From Pseudomonadota bacterium (GTDB lineage Bacteria > Pseudomonadota > Gammaproteobacteria > Enterobacterales > Enterobacteriaceae): a DNA stretch of 64,000 nt. Below the pieces are notes generated by a model. The model saw only the letters and a list, made by a program, of their open reading frames with translations. It was not told the DNA's origin and made no database searches. Shown here piece after piece: positions 55,043-64,000 of this stretch; within the stretch, counting starts at the first letter, position 1, and each line of letters begins with the position of its first letter. The translations under genes and the position numbers were made by a program. Where the stretch lies: NCBI GenBank assembly GCA_018261615.1, contig JAGTSE010000011.1, positions 53,500 to 117,499 on the forward strand, given 5' to 3'.

Positions 55043-58000
55043 TGTTTAATCCTTCAGAAGTGGAACGGTCTCCCGTTGATGAGGTAGACACAGGGCTTTT
55101 TATCCGGAACCAGATGGCATACATGGCAGGCAGGAATACCAGCGTAATAATGGTCCCACCCAGTGTCCCGCCTATCAGGGTGTAGGCCAGGGCTCCCCAG
55201 AACACCGAATGTGTTAACGGGATAAAGGCCAGAATGGCCGCCAGCGCCGTGAGCAGTACCGGCCGGGAACGCTGTACCGTTGCCTCAATTACCGCATGGA
55301 AGGATTCAAGCCCTTCCTGCTCGTTATGATGAATCTGTCCGATAAGGATTAATGTGTTGCGCATGAGAATCCCCGAAAGCGCTATCAAGCCTACCAGCGC
55401 GTTGATACCAAAGGGCTGGTTAAAGAGCAGCAAGGTTGGCACCACACCTACCAGTCCCAGAGGTGCGGTCATAAAGACCATCACCATCGCCGACATCGAA
55501 CGCACCTGAAGGATAATGATCAGCAATGTCATGGCTATCATGATAGGGAATAACGGCATCATCGCCTGGGTGGCTTTCCCTGATTCCTCAATAGAGCCAG
55601 CCTGTTCAATTCGGTATCCATCCGGAAGCGTTGTGATGATGGGCTGCAGTTGCTTCATAATCACAGTGGAGACATCCGGCGGCTGAAGGGATTCAGCGAT
55701 ATCGCCCCGCACGGTAATGGTTGGTGTACGGTCACGACGACGCAGAACCGGGTCTTCCATACGCACTTCGACCTCACCAACCTGCGATAACGGAATACGC
55801 TGCCCTGCGGAGCCGACCAGGGTGAAGCCCGCTATTTTCGCAGGGTCAAGCCGGATATCGCCGGCAGCGCGTCTCATGACCTGCACCGAACGGATATCTT
55901 CACGCACAGAGGTGACCGGAACACCCGAAAGCAGGAACTGAAGCTGCTGGGCCACTGCGTTTGACGTCAGCCCCACCGCCTGCAGGCGATCCTGATTCAG
56001 GGTGAAATGCAGTGTCGGTACCCGTGAACCCCAGTCCGTGTTAACCGTTCTCATCAGCGGGCTGGCCTGCATCACCGTTTTAACCTTGTCCGCGATGCCA
56101 CGTAATACGCTCGGATCCGGCCCTGTCACACGGAAGGCTACCGGGTAGGGTGAATATGGCCCAAATACCAGTTGGGTCACGCGAACACGGGCCTCCGGTG
56201 TCAGTCCGTCAGACGCAGCCTGGCGAAGACGAAACTTGAGCGCCTCACGGGCTTCCTGGCTGTCGGTCAGGACAACAATTTTCGCAAAAGAGGGATCGGG
56301 CAGTTCCGGCGCCATGGCGAGATAAAAACGTGGTGAACCCTGCCCAATATAAGAGGTCACGATTTTTGCTTCTTTCTGGCGCCTCAGCCAGTCCTCAATT
56401 TTCGTCACGGCGGCGCTGGTTTGTTCAATGGAGGTACCATACGGCATCTGCACTTCCACGAGAACCTCAGGCCGGTCAGACGTCGGGAAAAACTGTTTCT
56501 TCACCAGCGACATGCCGAGAACGGCGACGATAAATACCGCGATGACAGAAGCCGCGACCAGCCATTTTCGCGCGATGACCCGCGTCAGCAACTGACGAAA
56601 ACGGTTGTAGCGTCGGGTGTTGTAAATAGCATCATGCCCCCCTTCAACCGTTTTAATGTCTGGCAGCATTTTCACCCCGAGATACGGGGTAAACACCACC
56701 GCCACCACCCAGGACGCAATTAATGCAATCCCCACAATCCAGAACATATTGCTGGTGTATTCACCCGCCGTGGATTGCGCAAAACCGTTGGGCATAAAGC
56801 CGACGGCCGTGACCAGCGTACCAGCCAGCATCGGCGCAGCAGTGTGGCTCCATGCATAGGCTGAGGCTTTGATCCGGTCATAGCCCTCCTCCATTTTCAC
56901 CACCATCATTTCAATGGCAATGATGGCATCATCCACCAGTAAACCGAGCGCGAGGATAAGCGAGCCCAGGGTAATACGGTCGAAGTTTTTACCTGAAGCT
57001 TCCATGATCACAAAGACGACTGCCAGCGTCAGTGGCACAGCAGCAGCGACCACCACGCCCACACGCCATCCCATACTGAGAAAGCAGACCACCATCACGA
57101 CCAGCAACGCGACGAAAAATTTGATCATGAACTCGTCTACGGCGGAGCTGATGTTAACTGACTGATCGGTGACTTTCGCGAAAGTCATGCCGAGAGGCAT
57201 GTCCGCATTGATGCTGGCGGCTTCCTTATCCAGCGATTTACCCAGATCCAGACCATTCCAGCCCTCACGCATCACAACACCCAGCAACAGCGCAGGTTCC
57301 CCCTGGTTACGTACCATAAAGGTCGCCGGATCTTCGTAGCCGCGCTCGACCGTCGCCACATCAGAAAGTTTCAGCGTCCTTCCTTGCGCCACAACCGGCG
57401 TTTCACGAATTTTCTCCAGTTTGTCAAATGCCCCATCCAGACGGATAAAAACCTGCGGCCCACGGGTGTCTATCGAACCGGCAGGTGTCAGCATGTTCTG
57501 GCTGTTCAGGGCCGCAAATATATCCTGTGGAGAGATACCCAGTGTTGCCAGACGGTCATGGGAAAATGAAACAAATATCCGCTCGGCCTGCTCACCGATA
57601 ATATTGACCTTTTTAACGCCGGGTACATGCAATAAGCGCTGGCGTAATGACTCGGCATCGCGCACCAGTAGCCGCTGTGGCTCTCCTTTGGCCTTCAGTG
57701 CAAAGAGCGCAAAAGTGACATCCGAGAACTCATCGTTGATCATCGGGCCGATCACGCCTGCGGGCAAGTTTTTAGACTCATCACCCAGCTTTTTACGCGC
57801 CTGGTAAAACTCTTCCTGAACCTGGGAAGGTGGTGTTCCATCCTGCAATGAGAGCATAGTAAAAGCCAGACCGGGGCGCGTATAGGTCTCTGTGCGGTCA
57901 TACCACTTGAGTTCCTGGAGACGTTTTTCCAGAGGTTCGGCCACCTGATCCTGCATTTCCTGAGCCGTTGCTCCAGGCCAGGCAGAAATGATGGTCATCT

Positions 58001-58145
58001 GCTTGACCGTAAAGGGTGGGTCTTCTGCGCGCCCCAGTCCAAGGAACGAGAAAATACCAACAACGGTGATCAACAGGATAAGAAACAGCGTAATTGAACG
58101 CTCGCGCACTGCGAGCGCGGAAAGATTGAAACGCCCACGGCTCAT
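55035..58145 (-). CDS. RND efflux permease, second system
   Basis: This 1036-residue inner-membrane RND pump has the family's start ([20 protein letters not shown]), the proton-relay [20 protein letters not shown] in helix 4 and a late [19 protein letters not shown] block. It is distant from the AcrB-like pump at 34697 and closer to the broad AcrB/VexF-like branch found with SDR genes. It overlaps the adaptor by four bases. Substrates are unknown. Confidence 0.9.
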   Translation of the reverse strand: MSRGRFNLSALAVRERSITLFLILLITVVGIFSFLGLGRAEDPPFTVKQMTIISAWPGATAQEMQDQVAEPLEKRLQELKWYDRTETYTRPGLAFTMLSLQDGTPPSQVQEEFYQARKKLGDESKNLPAGVIGPMINDEFSDVTFALFALKAKGEPQRLLVRDAESLRQRLLHVPGVKKVNIIGEQAERIFVSFSHDRLATLGISPQDIFAALNSQNMLTPAGSIDTRGPQVFIRLDGAFDKLEKIRETPVVAQGRTLKLSDVATVERGYEDPATFMVRNQGEPALLLGVVMREGWNGLDLGKSLDKEAASINADMPLGMTFAKVTDQSVNISSAVDEFMIKFFVALLVVMVVCFLSMGWRVGVVVAAAVPLTLAVVFVIMEASGKNFDRITLGSLILALGLLVDDAIIAIEMMVVKMEEGYDRIKASAYAWSHTAAPMLAGTLVTAVGFMPNGFAQSTAGEYTSNMFWIVGIALIASWVVAVVFTPYLGVKMLPDIKTVEGGHDAIYNTRRYNRFRQLLTRVIARKWLVAASVIAVFIVAVLGMSLVKKQFFPTSDRPEVLVEVQMPYGTSIEQTSAAVTKIEDWLRRQKEAKIVTSYIGQGSPRFYLAMAPELPDPSFAKIVVLTDSQEAREALKFRLRQAASDGLTPEARVRVTQLVFGPYSPYPVAFRVTGPDPSVLRGIADKVKTVMQASPLMRTVNTDWGSRVPTLHFTLNQDRLQAVGLTSNAVAQQLQFLLSGVPVTSVREDIRSVQVMRRAAGDIRLDPAKIAGFTLVGSAGQRIPLSQVGEVEVRMEDPVLRRRDRTPTITVRGDIAESLQPPDVSTVIMKQLQPIITTLPDGYRIEQAGSIEESGKATQAMMPLFPIMIAMTLLIIILQVRSMSAMVMVFMTAPLGLVGVVPTLLLFNQPFGINALVGLIALSGILMRNTLILIGQIHHNEQEGLESFHAVIEATVQRSRPVLLTALAAILAFIPLTHSVFWGALAYTLIGGTLGGTIITLVFLPAMYAIWFRIKSPVSTSSTGDRSTSEGLNNV

Positions 58146-59251
58146 GGACGACTCCCGGCGACACTGACATCGCTCTGCTTCGCCAGCCGGACTGTCTCAC
58201 CGTCATGCAGCAGATGAGCACCCAGAGCCACGACCTGTTCGCCAGGCTTAAGGTTGCCGGTCACGCTTGCCGCATCATCTCCGAGGCTAACGACCTGCAC
58301 GGGCAGCCATGTCACTCTGGCGGGGTTGCCTGAAATGCTCCAGACGCCCGGGCCTTTACCCGCGTCAAAAACGGCGGCTAAAGGCACCTGTAGCAACGGC
58401 TGCGATGCTCTGCTGTGCGCAATATGGATGGTGACAGTGGACCCCAGGGGGGCACCAGACAATGGGCCGTCGAGCATGTACCTTGCCTCAAACGTGCGCG
58501 TTAGCGGGTCGGCTGCATCAGAGAGCAACCGTAACTTCGCGGAAACAAGTTGTTCATCGCTGCCGTACAGTGAGGCCTGTGCCACGCTGCCAACGGCAGG
58601 GCGTAGCGTCTCAGGCAACTGGACGACCGCTTCGCGCTGCCCTGCTCTGGCAAGCCTGATAACCGGCTGTCCGGCACTGACTACCTGACCCGGTTCGGCC
58701 AGCGTATCCATTACCACTCCGTCAGCATCGGCCACCAGTACTGCGTAGCTCATGGCGTTTTGCGCGACATTCGCCTGCGCCTGGGCGGCACTGAGGTCAG
58801 CCCTGGCCGTATCTGCGGCGGCCTTAATCTGATCGTAAGCGGATGCCGATACAGCACCTGCGGTGACCAGACCGCGATAACGCGATTCGTCATCCGCTGT
58901 CTGGCGGGCTCGCGCTTTTGCTGCAGCGACAGCCTGTTGCTGCGCCTGAGCCTGCAGGCTCAGATCAACCGGATCCAGACGCATTAACGGCTGACCACGT
59001 TTCACGGTCTGACCGGTATCGACGAGACGTTCCAGAATTTTGCCTTGTACCCTGAAACCAAGGTCGCTCTGGATTCGTGCAACAACCACCCCCGTGAAGG
59101 CACGGGAAAAGTCGGTTGCGTTGATCGCAGTTGCAGACCTGACCAAAGGTGGCAGGCTGCGTGGATCACTGTTATCGGAAGCATCACCGCAGGCCACAAG
59201 TGCAAGCGGTAACAGACAAACAGCAATGGTGACAGGTTTAAGCCCGAGCAT
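58142..59251 (-). CDS. RND efflux periplasmic adaptor lipoprotein, second system
   Basis: This 369-residue membrane-fusion protein has a lipobox LALVAC (cysteine about residue 21). The lipoyl half-motifs are FRVQGKILERLVDTGQTVKR and AVLVADADGVVMDTLAEPGQ, with a long helical hairpin rich in Ala and Gln between them. It is the first gene of the adaptor-pump-SDR operon; a 24-bp operator-like site lies 48 bp upstream. Confidence 0.9.
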   Translation of the reverse strand: MLGLKPVTIAVCLLPLALVACGDASDNSDPRSLPPLVRSATAINATDFSRAFTGVVVARIQSDLGFRVQGKILERLVDTGQTVKRGQPLMRLDPVDLSLQAQAQQQAVAAAKARARQTADDESRYRGLVTAGAVSASAYDQIKAAADTARADLSAAQAQANVAQNAMSYAVLVADADGVVMDTLAEPGQVVSAGQPVIRLARAGQREAVVQLPETLRPAVGSVAQASLYGSDEQLVSAKLRLLSDAADPLTRTFEARYMLDGPLSGAPLGSTVTIHIAHSRASQPLLQVPLAAVFDAGKGPGVWSISGNPARVTWLPVQVVSLGDDAASVTGNLKPGEQVVALGAHLLHDGETVRLAKQSDVSVAGSRP

Positions 59252-59298
59252 GGGTTCCCTTAATTAATTAAACAGGACAGGAACCCATATTTATACTT

Positions 59299-59322
59299 GT
59301 GACCATTTTTGTCAATAGTCAC
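59299..59322. promoter_or_regulatory. TetR-type operator before the second efflux operon
   Basis: GTGACCATTT at the left and TAGTCAC at the right form a GTGAC-N14-GTCAC palindrome of 24 bases. The same 24-base arrangement recurs at 59980-60003. It sits between the TetR gene and the adaptor. Confidence 0.7.
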
Positions 59323-59326
59323 AGCA

Positions 59327-59941
59327 TCAAGGTGACAAACTTCTCAGGATCAGTGATGACAGCAACACCGCCGCTGCCGGGGCAGTTTCCAGATTATATT
59401 GCAGTTGAACCGGGCTGATATAGGGCCGCATGACCATAAAGATCGCATCCGCAGCCTCGTCCAGCGGCGTTTTTCTTTCGAATTCACCGGCCTGTCGCCC
59501 TTCAACAATGATCTGCTCAATAAGCTGTCGCAGGCGCTGCTCATGAGCTTGTGCTGAGGGCCATTTGTCACGCGCCGCAACCGCAGCAATGTCGTACAAC
59601 TTACGGTCACGGAAAAACAAATCGCTGCCGGATTCTGATAACGCCCTGAATAAACGCCTTATTTTCTCAGCGGCAGTCGGGGCATCCGCAAGCGCAGCGT
59701 TGACAATTTCCATTATCATCGCCAACCGGTTAGCGCAGATCACTTCACCTATCGCCTGTTTGGAGTCGAAAAACTTATAGATATAAGCCTTTGAAAAACC
59801 GATCGCTTTGGCAAGGTCGGAGACAGTGGTTTTTTCGTAGCCAAAGTGGCCGAAATGCTCTGTGGCCGCTTCAACGACCTGATCACGGACGCTGTGGTCA
59901 GAAGGTCCCCTGGAAGGGTTTTCATTCATCTGTTTAGTCAT
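59327..59941 (-). CDS. TetR-family repressor of the second efflux system
   Basis: This 204-residue TetR regulator has its helix-turn-helix at about residues 20-65 (VVEAATEHFGHFGYEKTTVS and KAIGFSKAYIYKFFDSKQAI). It lies between the adaptor gene and the divergent channel gene and is flanked on both sides by matching 24-bp palindromes. That makes it the likely local repressor of both transcription units and of itself. Confidence 0.88.
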   Translation of the reverse strand: MTKQMNENPSRGPSDHSVRDQVVEAATEHFGHFGYEKTTVSDLAKAIGFSKAYIYKFFDSKQAIGEVICANRLAMIMEIVNAALADAPTAAEKIRRLFRALSESGSDLFFRDRKLYDIAAVAARDKWPSAQAHEQRLRQLIEQIIVEGRQAGEFERKTPLDEAADAIFMVMRPYISPVQLQYNLETAPAAAVLLSSLILRSLSP

Positions 59942-59979
59942 TTTTCCAGCTTAGCTCAATGAAGTCCGATTGACAACAA

Positions 59980-60003
59980 GTGACCATTTGGTAATGTAGT
60001 CAC
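59980..60003. promoter_or_regulatory. Second copy of the TetR-type operator
   Basis: Again GTGACCATTT and TAGTCAC spaced to give 24 bases, here in the divergent gap between the TetR gene and the channel gene. The outer 10 and 7 bases are identical to those at 59299-59322 while the centre differs. Confidence 0.7.
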
Positions 60004-60030
60004 AATTCAAATTCGACTCAAGGGTTCTTC

Positions 60031-61497
60031 ATGTTTTCCCAACATACACTTGCACTGATTGTGAGTGCCTGCATCCTGGCGGGCTGTACCGTCGGACCAG
60101 ACTATCATCGCCCTGCGGCTCCACTTGCGGAACGTTATCAGGCTCAACCAACCTTACAGCAACGCAATACATCCGAACCCACCAGTTTCGCAATCTGGTG
60201 GGAGAGTTTCGGCGATCCCCTGCTAAGTCAGTACGTTTCAGACGCGCTCGTGCAAAATCTCGACCTCGCCCAGTCTTCAGCCAGAATGGCGCAGGCCCGG
60301 GCCGGGCTGGGAGCCGCGACGGCGGCATTGCTTCCCTCGGGAAATATCAGCGGACAGGCTACCCGCGCCAGGCAGTCGGTTGAAACACCGTTGGGTCAGG
60401 TGCTCAATTCAACGCCGGATTATAATCGCTACGGCAATTCATATGAAACCGATCTCAATGCAAGCTGGGAGATAGACCTGTTTGGCGGCCTGCGGCGAGG
60501 CCGCCAGGCTGCCCTGGCCGATTATCAGGCTTCAGAAGCAGGTGTCGCGGCGACACGCCTTGCTGTCGCAGCACAGACTGCGGATATCTATATCACCCTG
60601 CGTGGATTACAGACCCGTCTGGATATTGCGAATAAACAGATCGTCACACAACAGCAGCTGCTGGAGAAAATTCAGTTGTTGCACAGCAAAGGGCTGGCTC
60701 CAGAATATCAGGTCCGCCAGACAGAAGGCGCACTGGCACAGGTGCAGGCAACGGTACCGGTTCTGAAGAATGGTCTTGATGCTGCCATGAATGCACTGGA
60801 TGTTATGCTTGGTACACCTCCCGGGACACATCGCGCGCAGTTGGCTTCATCGGGGGCTATTCCTCATACACCAGCAATCACCGCAATGGGTACACCTGCA
60901 GACCTGCTTCGCCGCAGACCCGATATTATTGTGGCCGAGCGTCATCTGGCCGCATCAAGCGCCCGTATTGGCGTGGCTGTCAGCGAGTATTATCCAAAGT
61001 TTTCCCTTAACGCGCTGCTTGGCAGCGCAACGGCAGTGTCAGGCGACAGCCTTTTCACTGCCGGTGCCAGCCAGTCGGCAGGTGTGCTGGGGTTACGCTG
61101 GCGGCTCTTTGACTTTGGCCGTATTAATGCGCAGATAGAGCAGGCGAAAGGCCAGGAAGCAGAAGCACTCGCGGCTTATCGTCTGTCAGTCTTGCGCGCA
61201 ACGGAAGACGTTGAAAACGCCTTCTCGGCACTGGTCAATCGTCAGACGCAGGCAGCCACACTGACCGATGGTGAAACCGCCCTCGCCAGCGCCCGACAGT
61301 CGTCCTTCATTGCCTTTCAACAGGGAACGACCAGCCTGATTGACGTGCTGCACAACGATGAAACGCTTCTCCAGGCTTCCGATGCAAGGGCGCAGGCACA
61401 GACAGAATCGGCCCGTGCAGCAGTGGCAGCATTCAGGGCGCTGGGTGGTGGCTGGCAATCTTCATTACCTGGTGAAATAACAAATAAACCAGGGTAA
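60031..61497 (+). CDS. Outer-membrane efflux channel lipoprotein, second system
   Basis: This 488-residue TolC/OprM-type channel has a lipoprotein signal ending ILAGC (cysteine about residue 19). The family marks GPDYHRPAAP, ASWEIDLFGGLRRGRQAA and LLRRRPDIIVAERHLAASSA are all present. It is transcribed divergently from the TetR-adaptor-pump-SDR operon and completes the second tripartite pump. Confidence 0.9.
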   Translation: MFSQHTLALIVSACILAGCTVGPDYHRPAAPLAERYQAQPTLQQRNTSEPTSFAIWWESFGDPLLSQYVSDALVQNLDLAQSSARMAQARAGLGAATAALLPSGNISGQATRARQSVETPLGQVLNSTPDYNRYGNSYETDLNASWEIDLFGGLRRGRQAALADYQASEAGVAATRLAVAAQTADIYITLRGLQTRLDIANKQIVTQQQLLEKIQLLHSKGLAPEYQVRQTEGALAQVQATVPVLKNGLDAAMNALDVMLGTPPGTHRAQLASSGAIPHTPAITAMGTPADLLRRRPDIIVAERHLAASSARIGVAVSEYYPKFSLNALLGSATAVSGDSLFTAGASQSAGVLGLRWRLFDFGRINAQIEQAKGQEAEALAAYRLSVLRATEDVENAFSALVNRQTQAATLTDGETALASARQSSFIAFQQGTTSLIDVLHNDETLLQASDARAQAQTESARAAVAAFRALGGGWQSSLPGEITNKPG

Positions 61498-61572
61498 ACG
61501 CTTTCAATGGCTTTATTAGCAAGAACGAAAAATTGTTTATTTAAATGAGCATAACGGCAAAAAGGTGACGAC

Positions 61573-62016
61573 ATGACGCGAATTGGCATCCTTGGGATAA
61601 ATGACCTGACTGAAACCTTTCTGGTCGAATTGTTCCGCCTTGATCCATACGTTCATGTTTTTCTTTCAGCCGGGGATATGGAGCGCGCAAACCGGCTGGC
61701 AAGAAAGTTTCCCTGCTGGATTCTGGATACCGGGCAGGCCGTAGTGGATGAAGTCGATACTGTCCTTATCACCCAAGAGATAGTAAGGCCAGGCAATGTT
61801 CAGGAAAATATTGAATACCGGCAAACACAGTTAGTCCTGTTATTCGAGATCATTCCCTCATTTGATAATCATGATAATTCATCCGGGACAGAGCGGTTTA
61901 TAAACAGACACGTTACGCTGCAAAACCTTTCACCCTGTTTACATTTATCCGATGAGCATATTAATAACTATCTTTTTGTTCTACGGGCCCAGTTGATGAC
62001 CATGAAGCTCATTTGA
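61573..62016 (+). CDS. Truncated pyrroline-5-carboxylate reductase-like protein
   Basis: This 147-residue protein starts like ProC-type oxidoreductases (MTRIGILGINDLTETFLVEL, then a Rossmann fold to about residue 100). It lacks the dimerisation domain of the roughly 270-residue enzymes. The last 45 residues show no similarity I can see. AAAGGTGA precedes the ATG. It is probably inactive as a reductase, either a decayed gene or a stand-alone nucleotide-binding domain. Confidence 0.5.
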   Translation: MTRIGILGINDLTETFLVELFRLDPYVHVFLSAGDMERANRLARKFPCWILDTGQAVVDEVDTVLITQEIVRPGNVQENIEYRQTQLVLLFEIIPSFDNHDNSSGTERFINRHVTLQNLSPCLHLSDEHINNYLFVLRAQLMTMKLI

Positions 62017-62124
62017 CCTGCTCCCCATTGATTAACATACCGCGATGTTAGTAATGTCTTCATCAGCAACTGAGGACAACCCCTGATGTTCGGGCGAATG
62101 TATGCAGAAGGACACCCCAATGGG

Positions 62125-62532
62125 CTGAGGGATCCCCAGAAAAGAGACAGGCATAGAGTTTTATGATCTACTAACTTGTGTAACCAATTCAATGAGATAA
62201 CCTCTATTCCTGCCCGTAAAGTATGCCAGAGTTTTTTCCGTAATGCTTTAGCATCAACACATCAATATTGTCAGAACTCGATTATCGATTCCGCTGCGGC
62301 ATTGATTCGTGGAGCCTCTCTTTCTCTCACCAGCATCGGACGACACCTGCCCGGCCCTGCTCGTGTGAAAGATAAAATAAAACGCGTTGACCGCCTGCTG
62401 GGCAATCCATTGCTTCATAATGATATCCCTATGATATTTAAAAGCCTTATGAATGAGGCAAGGCGATACGCCACAAGAACGATAAAAATCGCCGCCCCGT
62501 TAAAATTTAAGCACATGGACATCATAAGCTGA
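62125..62532 (+). pseudogene. IS4-family (IS10-like) transposase remnant
   Basis: CTGAGGGATCCCC at 62125 resembles the end of IS10-like elements, and the frame behind it contains SLTSIGRHLPGPARVKDKIK, then RVDRLLGNPLLHND, the N-terminus of IS4-family transposases. After about 95 residues the similarity stops, and the catalytic core is missing. The 62533-62743 gap that follows is AT-rich without a gene. Confidence 0.75.
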
Positions 62533-62743
62533 TGAGTACACTAGAGAATTTTGACGCCCATACCCCTATGACGCATTGGTGTGTAAATACTGATAAATAA
62601 CGATTATTTTTATAAAGATAACAAAAACTACAATTTAGCCTATACTTTTGTAACCATCTGATTTTATGAATATTGTTTGCTGTACTCATCCAGCGTTATA
62701 ATCCCTCTGTTTTTCCATCCCTCTAATAACACAGGGCATCTCC

Positions 62744-63361
62744 ATGAGCCGATACCATGTATCCAGCAGTGAAGGTCAGTATGAGAAAGACTCTGGCGAG
62801 CAAGTTTTGGCTAACAAGCTGGGGATCGCTACTTCTGATGAGATGGATCAGGCTGAACTTGTCCTGTTAGAACAACTCTACCAGTCTGTTTTTGAAGAAC
62901 AGTTCCCGGAAGAACAGCTCAGCGTCGCCATGCTGAAAAACTGGCACCGCCGCTGGTTAGGTAACATCTACGAGTGGGCTGGACAAGAAAGAGCGGTCAA
63001 TATAAGCAAGGGCGGCTTTATGTTTGCCCCCTCAGCACAGTTGCCAAAACTGCTGAACGAATTCGACACCAAGTATCTGGCTCAATACACGCCATGCAAC
63101 GGAATGGACGAAGAACAGCTCATCACCGCTATCGCCATAACCCATGTCGAGTTGATACTCATCCACCCATTCAGAGAGGGAAATGGACGCCTTTCGCGAC
63201 TGCTAGCCGACGTGATGGCCGTTCAGGGAGGATACAAACCGCTGGACTATCAAAGCTGGGAGCAAAACAAAACCCAGTATATCTCGGCTATCCATGCTGG
63301 CGTATCAATGGACTACGAGCCGATGAAACACTGGGTCAGAGAAGCATTAAGAAGGGGTTAA
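62744..63361 (+). CDS. Fic-domain protein (probable AMP transferase toxin)
   Basis: This 205-residue protein is a compact Fic domain. The active-site loop HPFREGNGRLSR (141-152) is an exact match to HPFx(D/E)GNGRxxR with the catalytic His141, and the flap segment is at about 90-100 (GFMFAPSAQLP). Such enzymes attach AMP or another phospho-group to target proteins. No inhibitory [ST]xxxE[GN] motif is found in its own ends, and no small gene lies upstream as in FicTA pairs. The only candidate partner is the 56-residue gene converging on its 3' end with a four-base overlap. Confidence 0.85.
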   Translation: MSRYHVSSSEGQYEKDSGEQVLANKLGIATSDEMDQAELVLLEQLYQSVFEEQFPEEQLSVAMLKNWHRRWLGNIYEWAGQERAVNISKGGFMFAPSAQLPKLLNEFDTKYLAQYTPCNGMDEEQLITAIAITHVELILIHPFREGNGRLSRLLADVMAVQGGYKPLDYQSWEQNKTQYISAIHAGVSMDYEPMKHWVREALRRG

Positions 63362-63528
63362 ACCGCAAGACGCAAATGAGCAAATTTTTTTCGCGTCGCT
63401 TCAAGTGAAGCTTCGATCTTCGCAGAGGACTGCCCTGTTTCAACAGCTGTTGACGTCGCTACTGAGCGAACGATGTCAGCACGAGACGGCTTTGCGTAGC
63501 TTGGCTGAGTTTTTTTGGTATTGCTCAT
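63358..63528 (-). CDS. Small 56-residue protein convergent with fic
   Basis: From the ATG with AGGGG six bases upstream the protein reads MSNTKKTQPSYAKPSRADIV, then RSVATSTAVETGQSSAKIEA and a basic helix. It is polar and probably helical. STAVET and SAKIEA approach, but do not match, the Fic inhibitory motif [ST]xxxE[GN]. Overlap with the Fic gene by four bases tail to tail suggests a linked pair, but this orientation is unusual for an antitoxin. Confidence 0.55.
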   Translation of the reverse strand: MSNTKKTQPSYAKPSRADIVRSVATSTAVETGQSSAKIEASLEATRKKFAHLRLAV

Positions 63529-63901
63529 AGTTACCCCTGAAAGCCGAATTTGGGCGGAAAGCCATCGAACAAACAGTATACCAAAATTTCCAGGCGAATT
63601 CACTCAAGTCTCTCAGGGACTCACTCAATGCCTTGTTAAAGAGTATAAGCGAACCACCTAGGACACTTTAGGAACAAGGCCGCACTGCAGTTTTATTGCA
63701 GTGAGCGAGGCGCTATTCAGTTCTGGAATGCGTCTCGCAAAACACGTAGGTGATTATTTGACTGTAATCTGTCCGTTCATAAGCAGAGGAAGGAGCTGGC
63801 AGCGGAGTTTAATTAGATATGTGATTCATAGACATATTTTTCACCCGGCTTCATTGTTCCTGTCGTTAAACGTCAGTCACCTTGCCTCTTATTTTCCTAC
63901 C
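63529..63901. other. Gap between the small gene and the IS end
   Basis: No supported gene. CACTGCA and TGCAGTG around 63684-63704 form a hairpin with a T-rich loop. The open frame that starts near 63701 has no ribosome-binding site or recognisable sequence. Confidence 0.4.
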
Positions 63902-64000
63902 TGTAGTGGTCAACAAAAACTGGCCACAGCTTTAGAGTTTTTCCAGAACAATCGTTCTGATTCATTCGGCGTCAAACCACCATTATATTGATGAGGTCTG
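63902..64000 (-). mobile_element. End of an IS3-family element running off the window
   Basis: The minus strand reads RPHQYNGGLTPNESERLFWK, then NSKAVASFC and a stop at 63910-63912, the C-terminus of an IS3-family OrfB. TGTAGTGGTCAACAAAAACT at 63902 has the TG start of an IS3-family terminal repeat. The rest of the element lies beyond position 64000, so whether it is intact is unknown. Confidence 0.8.

Noticed and set aside
62744..62780. SSSEG at the N-terminus of the Fic protein as an inhibitory motif
   Set aside because: The motif [ST]xxxE[GN] needs Ser or Thr four residues before Glu; here that residue is Val.

Overview
The window looks like a chromosomal segment of a member of the Enterobacteriaceae in the Kosakonia/Enterobacter/Klebsiella range. 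Its first half keeps classic enteric loci almost gene for gene: hydN-fdhF, ascGFB, hycABCDEFGHI, hypABCDE-fhlA and a chb operon. Proteins there read very close to their E. coli counterparts. This assignment rests on recognised protein families and gene order only; no database search was run.

Layout. 1-2.9 kb: hydN and fdhF on the minus strand; FdhF has cysteine at position 140 where E. coli has selenocysteine. 2.9-7.1 kb: the ascG regulator facing the ascFB aryl-beta-glucoside operon. 7.2-11.2 kb: a compact operon (monooxygenase-fold protein, ACT protein, ArsR regulator), a second LacI regulator resembling AscG, a PdxI-like aldo/keto reductase and the stump of a LysR gene. 11.2-12.2 kb: a GAF-GGDEF protein with a degraded active site. 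12.2-26.4 kb: the complete formate hydrogenlyase locus, with hycA-I leftward, hypABCDE-fhlA rightward, sigma-54 promoters and FhlA-type upstream motifs, followed by a two-domain molybdate/molybdopterin-binding protein. 26.4-28.1 kb: an inverted-repeat structure around one small unknown gene. 28.1-33.4 kb: a chitobiose operon without chbA. 33.5-41.2 kb: a tripartite RND efflux operon, two TetR regulators and an orphan HxlB-like isomerase.

From about 41.3 kb to the right end the DNA is accessory in character. It becomes AT-rich, many genes are small or unrecognised, and fragments of IS3- and IS4-family transposases are scattered through it. It holds a small-protein/cytochrome b562/cytochrome b561/P-type ATPase/CDF transporter group with phased TTAAG repeats in its promoters, a LuxR-type regulator, a degenerate ferritin, a 295-residue unknown protein and an entry-exclusion-like protein. 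It also holds a second, self-contained RND efflux cluster with its own TetR gene and twin operators, and a Fic protein. An IS3-family element runs off the right edge.

Functional theme. FhlA senses formate and with sigma-54 should switch on hyc, hyp and hydN-fdhF together. HydN/FdhF and HycB-G form the formate-oxidising, H2-evolving complex, HypA-E and HycI mature its nickel-iron site, and the two-domain Mo-binding protein may support cofactor supply. The asc and chb operons handle beta-linked disaccharides through the PTS. Two independent RND pumps and a metal-transport group add export functions.

The parts most worth a second look are the 26.4-28.1 kb inverted-repeat element, the cysteine FdhF, the missing chbA, the phased TTAAG promoters at 41.7-43.3 kb, and the Fic gene that lacks a conventional antitoxin.
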